12,856 bases of DNA. Origin: Physocladia obscura. Lineage: Eukaryota > Chytridiomycota > Chytridiomycetes > Chytridiales > Chytriomycetaceae. The stretch covers positions 6,789-19,644 of the forward strand of contig JADGJH010000390.1 of assembly GCA_027596945.1 (NCBI GenBank). Direction: 5' to 3'. This document shows positions 8,562 to 12,856 of this stretch, piece after piece. The translations under genes and the position numbers were made by a program. The stretch's first letter is position 1, and each line of letters opens with the position of its first letter. The notes under the pieces were generated by a model. It searched no databases and was not told the origin of the DNA. It saw nothing but the letters and a program-made list of their open reading frames with translations.

Positions 8562-10078
8562 TCAATTTTCGCATGAATCAATATAACAATTTGGAGGGAC
8601 CTTTAAATTTTTCCGCAAAACTGCACACAAATCAATTGAGGTTCTCCGATAAGGACACAAAATAACATTCAAATGTGTTAATTTGGGGCACAGAGCCTGA
8701 ATGTCCCAGATCTGAGAGAATACAGGAGCTGCCTCATTCTTTTCCCAAGTAACACACAGTTTATCTTCATGATTAACAGCGCTATCATTTTCCACAGATG
8801 TCTCATCTCCTCTGCTGTTCACCCACACTTGCACCGTCAATCGTTTCAATCTGGTTCCACAAGCTCGCAGCAGGTGACAAATCATTTGTGGCTTCAGTAT
8901 TGTTGCGAGAGACAGCCGTTCTAACGACTTCATTGAAGCCAACACAGAAGCAAGTTGGACAAGGTCGTTGTGGTTTTCGAATGTTTCGCAGTGAAAACGA
9001 AAGTGCTTGAACGTGTTGTTGAGCGCAGATGGACACAGATTTATTATGGAAATTCCGTGGCTTGCATGCCAGCAGTGAAGGGTCAAGGATTCAAGAACAG
9101 TGAAAGGATATACAGTGAAGTGAGGTTCTTGAGTAGAAACAGGAATTTCAGGTACACGAAAGGAAAAATCTACGGTGATGGTTTTGATAAATGGAAATGA
9201 ATCAACAATGTCTGCAAAGTCAATATTCGCTCTGACATCCTCCTGAAAAATGTGTTTTTTGTTTTGGTTCATGTTTTGTTGAACTTAATACAAAGAAAAG
9301 TTCGAAGACTTACTCCGCAGTATGACAGACTATTTATCTGAAATACAGTTGAGAATGGTTTCCGTGGTTCCCGCAACGAATTTTGCTCTTCAGACAGACA
9401 CATGAAATAATTTTTACTCTTGGAATAATCGAGACTTAGTTCGCAGATTTCAATCGCGGGGAAAAATTCTTCAAGGCGAGAACCAAGGCGATGCGCCAGT
9501 AAGAAAAATACATCACTGTCCATTTGAGCACGCGGCATTTTTAAAGGACGATCTCGGCGCTGAGATTCACCTACAAGCCAGTCTACAAGTGTTTCCACGT
9601 CATCACTGAATTCATGATAATCATCGAAACTGACAGACTTTAATTTTGGCAAAATACGGGCCAATGACAGTGGGGAATTGTTGGGATCTCCAGAGGGTTC
9701 GTTGCTGTTGCTGTTTAGCAAACACAGTACACCGTCACCCAAGGACAGGTGGCGCAGACCGGCCAGCCGCACGGGATCGTTTGCCAGCATAACAAGAGCA
9801 TCCGCACGCGTATATCCTTCACGCGGGCCGAACGCATCCGTATCGAGCGCTGCCAGTCCTTTGCGCATTCGCAGCGCCGCGCTCCGCCACTGCCGGCTCA
9901 CCCAGCTTAGCACGATTTCCTGCGCGATACCGTGTACTCCCATTGATACCATGTTCAGTTCATGGATCTGTTCGTCGTATTCTTCACTGTCAATGTCTGG
10001 CTGCAAGTAATCAAAGATGCGCAGAAGCACATCTTGATTCAATTCCATCGAGAAATATTTTGTCCGATTCTTATTCAT
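8562..10078 (-). CDS. F-box protein with leucine-rich-repeat-like C-terminal region, 481 aa
   Basis: Likely substrate-recruiting subunit of an SCF (Skp1-Cullin-F-box) ubiquitin ligase; the target is unknown. Exon 1 is 10078-9314, exon 2 is 9242-8562, with a 71-base phase-0 intron bounded by GTAAGT and TTTTTCAG. The ATG at 10078 is the first in its open frame; another at 10048 is possible. An F-box is visible near the N-terminus: LNQDVLLRIFDYL (residues 13-25), then after an unusual acidic insert of about 30 residues its second half VLSWVSRQWRSAALR. The rest shows repeated L-x-x-L-x-(L/V/F) strands (LKSVSFDDY, IKTITVDFSF, LESLTLHCW, LERLSLATI, LKRLTVQVW, LTHLNVILC) at irregular spacing, as in degenerate LRRs of fungal F-box proteins. 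It follows the membrane-protein gene on the same strand with 185 bases between coding regions. The family is inferred from the short F-box motif and architecture. Confidence 0.75.
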
Positions 10079-10263
10079 GTTTGTTACCGACTCAAATATT
10101 ATATTACGCAAGCTTGAGGTATAACTATTTGGACGAAACCAGACAATAATTATGTTTACAAAGGTATCAGTGATTTGAAACAGAACTGAGAAAAGGAGTG
10201 GGATTCTTTGTGAATTTAAATAATGATAGAAAGTACTTCTCAAAATCCTGGTAAAATCCTCCT

Positions 10264-11972
10264 TCAATACAAACTTTTCAAATTCGCATTACCACCAGCA
10301 GCATCCTCCAAAACTTTGAACGGCACTGAAAACCAGACTGCGTCCGTCAAATCATCCAACCACTGCACAGACCTCCCCTCAGGATTCTTAAGTCCAATCC
10401 CATCCACCCCAACACTCAACGTGCTCGAATCTTGCATCACAAAGCTCCCAAGAATCGTCAACGTACTTTGCAGCTCCTGCAACGTGACTGCCGCGGACAC
10501 ATTCGGTGCGCCGGACACAGCACGCAGCGTTGGCGTCGTCACGAGTGCAACAGGAACGCTGGATACGTTGAGACGTAGCGACGCGTCGGTGAATAGGAAT
10601 GATAGTGGGTTTGTGGGGTAATTTGCGTGTGGGAGGCTGAATGCAACTGTTGCAGTGAATTGGCTGGTGGTTGTTGATGTGAAGTTTGTTAACGAGAATT
10701 GAATGGATGTGTCAACACTGTTGCTTTTCGATGTTGATGATAGGAGTTCTGGAAATGTTACACCTAGTTAAATGAGAAAAGTTATACAATTATCTGCAAT
10801 ATAAAAAATATAAATAATGTACCAGCATCAACTAAATTTTTTCCAACATCGATAATCTTGTGCAAATATACACTCTTGAGCACAAGCAAGGATCCGACTG
10901 AAATATCTACTGTCGCTTCCAAAAATAGCCGATTCGCGTTGGAAGAAATCCCACTCATCAGACAGTTAAAAAATCCTTCCACCAGAACTGCACCAAGCGG
11001 GAACTTTTGTGGATTCCCCCGAATCGGGGTCATCGTAGTTTTATTCTGGCCCGAATATTCGGGCGGATTCAGCATATTGAGAGCGACATTTTCAAAATTC
11101 AAGTGCACTTGGCCGTCAGAAATCTCACACGGCTGGTTCACTGCGGCCTCAACAATCGGAACAAAAACGCTCTCTGTCGCGCTGTATCCCATCTGCTCCT
11201 GCATTTTCATGACAGGAACCTCAATGCTCAGTTTCCAAGTAGCCGGCGCGACAGAAATCGGGATATTAAAGGGAATATATATCCCCGATTGTGAGGCATT
11301 CACTGACAACGTAACTCTTCCAACGACTGCGGAATTATTGGCGTCAGTCGCGTCTACGAAGTTACCGATTTGAAACAGCTGGAATATCAGCGGTGACGCG
11401 GCCGCAGACCCGTTTGCAAACAGGTCTGCGAATATCACGGGGAGTGCGAATTTTAGAAATAGCGGCACAAAGAGAAAGAAAAACAGTGATATAAGGATCA
11501 GACAAATTGTGAAAACGCGGCACAGTTTACTGGTTTTCCAGAGCGATTTCAGTTTGACAGCACAGCAATTCATTTTCTGCGAGAGAGTTTTTTGGTTAAT
11601 CTTGTTAGTCGACTGAGACGGGTCGTCGGCCCCAATTGTCGGGTATTCGGGGCAAGTAAGAGTTTTGGTGCTGCAGTACGATTCGCGACTTGGTGCCGTT
11701 TTAAAAAAATGACGCGCAAAGTTGCTGTTACTGCTGTTGTGCCAAGCTTTTCCTTGTGTTTGGTTGTTACTTAGATTGTCTTCTGAATTTTCCCACACTG
11801 CAGTTATTTCGGTTGACATATCAGGGCTTAGAAGTTCCCCGTCATCTTTTTTTTGATTTATGTCTTGTGGAAACTCTGCTGCTGTTGTTGTTGCTAGTGG
11901 TATTGCATTTCCTATGGTGAGCATATCTAGCTTTTCGTCAGAGACGGAGATGAATGCAGAATCAGTGGACAT
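10264..11972 (-). CDS. Single-pass membrane protein with large extracytoplasmic beta-rich domain (DUF3712-like), 549 aa
   Basis: Function unknown. Exon 1 is 11972-10823, exon 2 is 10763-10264, joined in phase 1 across a 59-base intron (GTACAT...ACTAG); unspliced, the frame ends within the intron. The ATG at 11972 has an in-frame TGA a few codons upstream. Residues 1-140 are polar, acidic and low-complexity, then a Lys/Cys-rich stretch (MNCCAVKLKSLWKTSK), then one strong membrane helix (about 152-181, FTICLILISLFFFLFVPLFL). The basic residues before the helix and the N-glycosylation sequons after it (NGS, NNS, NAS, NKT) suggest the roughly 365-residue C-terminal part faces outside. That part has alternating hydrophobic residues and two similar halves of the LEA-like or DUF3712 type seen in fungal surface proteins. 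The family call is from architecture only; a cell-wall or surface role is inference. Confidence 0.75.
11403..11430. repeat. 28-bp near-perfect palindrome inside the membrane-protein gene
   Basis: CGCAGACC (11403-11410) pairs with GGTCTGCG (11423-11430), and the middle is the perfect palindrome GTTTGCAAAC (11412-11421); only one opposed pair (11411 and 11422) mismatches. It lies in coding sequence just after the membrane helix (residues around FADLFANGSAAAS). Confidence 0.7.
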
Positions 11973-12672
11973 ATGATGGGTTCAGATTTTGTTGAATTAT
12001 TGTGGTACTTTTTCGTATTTTTTTTGAAATGTTTCTTATTAAGATGGCGGGAAATCATTCCCCCTTGTTTGAAATCCAGTTCAAACCCAAAATTTTACTA
12101 TTCACATGAACAGGAAACATGCGACAGCAACATCACAAAGTTTATTAAATAGCCAAAAAGACGCTGAATCAATGGAGCATTATTCGCAGCTGTTGCTCTG
12201 AAAAGAACGAATTTTGAATTCGTATATGTTTTTATGTTATTGAATGTCAAGAAGTTCTTTGATCTGACTTTGAAAGTATTTAAGTCGGTCATGTAGCCAA
12301 AATAGAGTTCAAATATCCGTCTGCCCTAGTAGAGCAGTATAGGTAGTTGGAAGTACTGACCTTTTTTATATTTTTTTTTAGAGTTTTTTTCTAATCAATT
12401 TAATATTACGCCACTCCACTCTATGGGTCAACCCCTTTAATTGGTTCGCAAAGTCCAAATTGCAATAAGCAAAAATTTCACAAATGATTTGTCGTCATTG
12501 GAGCTAGTATATGGAAGAAATTCAATACTTTGAGTAACCACGCCAGATATGAATGATTCGTGACGTGGTTTTGAGAAGCAGAAGATATTCACTTATTCAC
12601 TGGACCAAACAAAAAACTAAAGCAGAATATTTTTCATTGAGAATTTGAACATTCTGCCAAATCCAAAAACCC
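11973..12672. other. Intergenic region: promoter of the membrane-protein gene and 3' flank of the next minus-strand gene
   Basis: No gene supported in these 700 bases. A minus-strand open frame at 12098-12292 shows no domain and no coding character. T-rich runs (12012-12026, 12361-12388) are the only strong composition features. The region must contain the promoter of the gene starting at 11972. Confidence 0.55.
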
Positions 12673-12777
12673 TCACGCTCCGTATCCACGAATGCTCTCT
12701 GCAAATCCCCAATCAATGTTGAAAGTGTAAGGTTCTGTGATAGTGACACCATCCGCCGTGATTGTCGCACGTTGGAA
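12673..12777 (-). CDS. Last coding exon of an unrecognised gene, partial at the right window edge
   Basis: On the minus strand, after an acceptor TTATGGAATTAG (ends at 12778), an open frame of 34 residues runs to TGA (12673-12675). It begins FQRATITADGVTITEPYTF and ends DWGFAESIRGYGA. The composition (balanced charged and aromatic residues, few rare codons) contrasts with the surrounding A/T-rich DNA, and a good acceptor precedes it, so it looks like a genuine terminal exon. The family is not recognised. The intron upstream continues at least to the window edge unless its donor lies in the GT repeat. Confidence 0.6.
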   Translation of the reverse strand, partial: FQRATITADGVTITEPYTFNIDWGFAESIRGYGA

Positions 12778-12838
12778 CTAATTCCATAACAAAATGTAGC
12801 ACATTAATAACTTTTAACACATCCACTCAAACAATCAG

Positions 12839-12856
12839 ACACACACACACACACAC
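12839..12856. repeat. (AC)n dinucleotide microsatellite at the window end
   Basis: Nine uninterrupted AC units reach the last base of the window, so the true length is unknown. On the minus strand this is (GT)n in the presumed intron before the exon at 12777-12673. Confidence 0.9.

Noticed and set aside
9678..10010. Plus-strand open frame of 110 codons opposite the F-box gene
   Set aside because: Shadow of the G/C-rich coding strand; Ser/Arg-rich translation without any motif.
10079..10267. N-terminal extension of the F-box protein in the same open frame
   Set aside because: The extension has no ATG (it would start at TTG), has no F-box character, and abuts the stop of the neighbouring gene; it is better read as the promoter and 5' UTR.
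10858..11373. Plus-strand open frame of 171 codons opposite the membrane-protein gene
   Set aside because: Antisense shadow; the minus strand has the start, splice sites, membrane helix and continuous domain.
12098..12292. 64-codon minus-strand open frame
   Set aside because: No recognisable motif, average A/T-rich composition and no splice connection to the flanking genes.
12536..12570. 7-bp inverted repeat AACCACG / CGTGGTT
   Set aside because: Short arms with a 21-base spacer are expected by chance in a window of this size.

Overview
This window is eukaryotic genomic DNA, most likely from an early-diverging fungus; a chytrid-like genome fits best. The reasons are many short introns (53-106 nt, GT...AG, pyrimidine-rich acceptors), A/T-rich intergenic DNA, a half-size ABCA transporter, an INCENP with a fungal-style C-terminus, and a protein resembling the fungal DUF3712-type membrane proteins. 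The organism call is inference; no rRNA, tRNA or mobile element is visible to anchor it.

Layout. Plus strand: 19-1751 is the 3' part (five exons) of an INCENP/Sli15-type chromosomal passenger gene whose start lies left of the window. About 2000-3065 is a decayed duplicate of the next gene. 3264-7141 is an intact 12-exon half-size ABCA-family ABC transporter (1048 aa). Minus strand, convergent with it: 7515-8215 holds a heavily broken gene with receptor-like membrane segments. 8562-10078 is a two-exon F-box protein with leucine-rich-repeat-like spacing (481 aa). 10264-11972 is a two-exon single-pass membrane protein with a large extracytoplasmic domain (549 aa). 12673-12777 is the last exon of an unrecognised gene that continues beyond the right edge.

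The genes do not form a pathway: mitotic control, membrane transport, ubiquitin-ligase adaptor and surface protein sit side by side as ordinary unlinked fungal genes. I see no operon-like, defence or mobile system. The most informative content is in the spaces between genes: a DNA-level tandem duplicate of the ABCA transporter that has lost its middle and decayed while keeping intron boundaries, and a second broken gene on the opposite strand. An INCENP with an altered phosphorylation motif and several perfect or near-perfect palindromes are also worth a look. All exon boundaries were derived by hand from splice signals and frame continuity.
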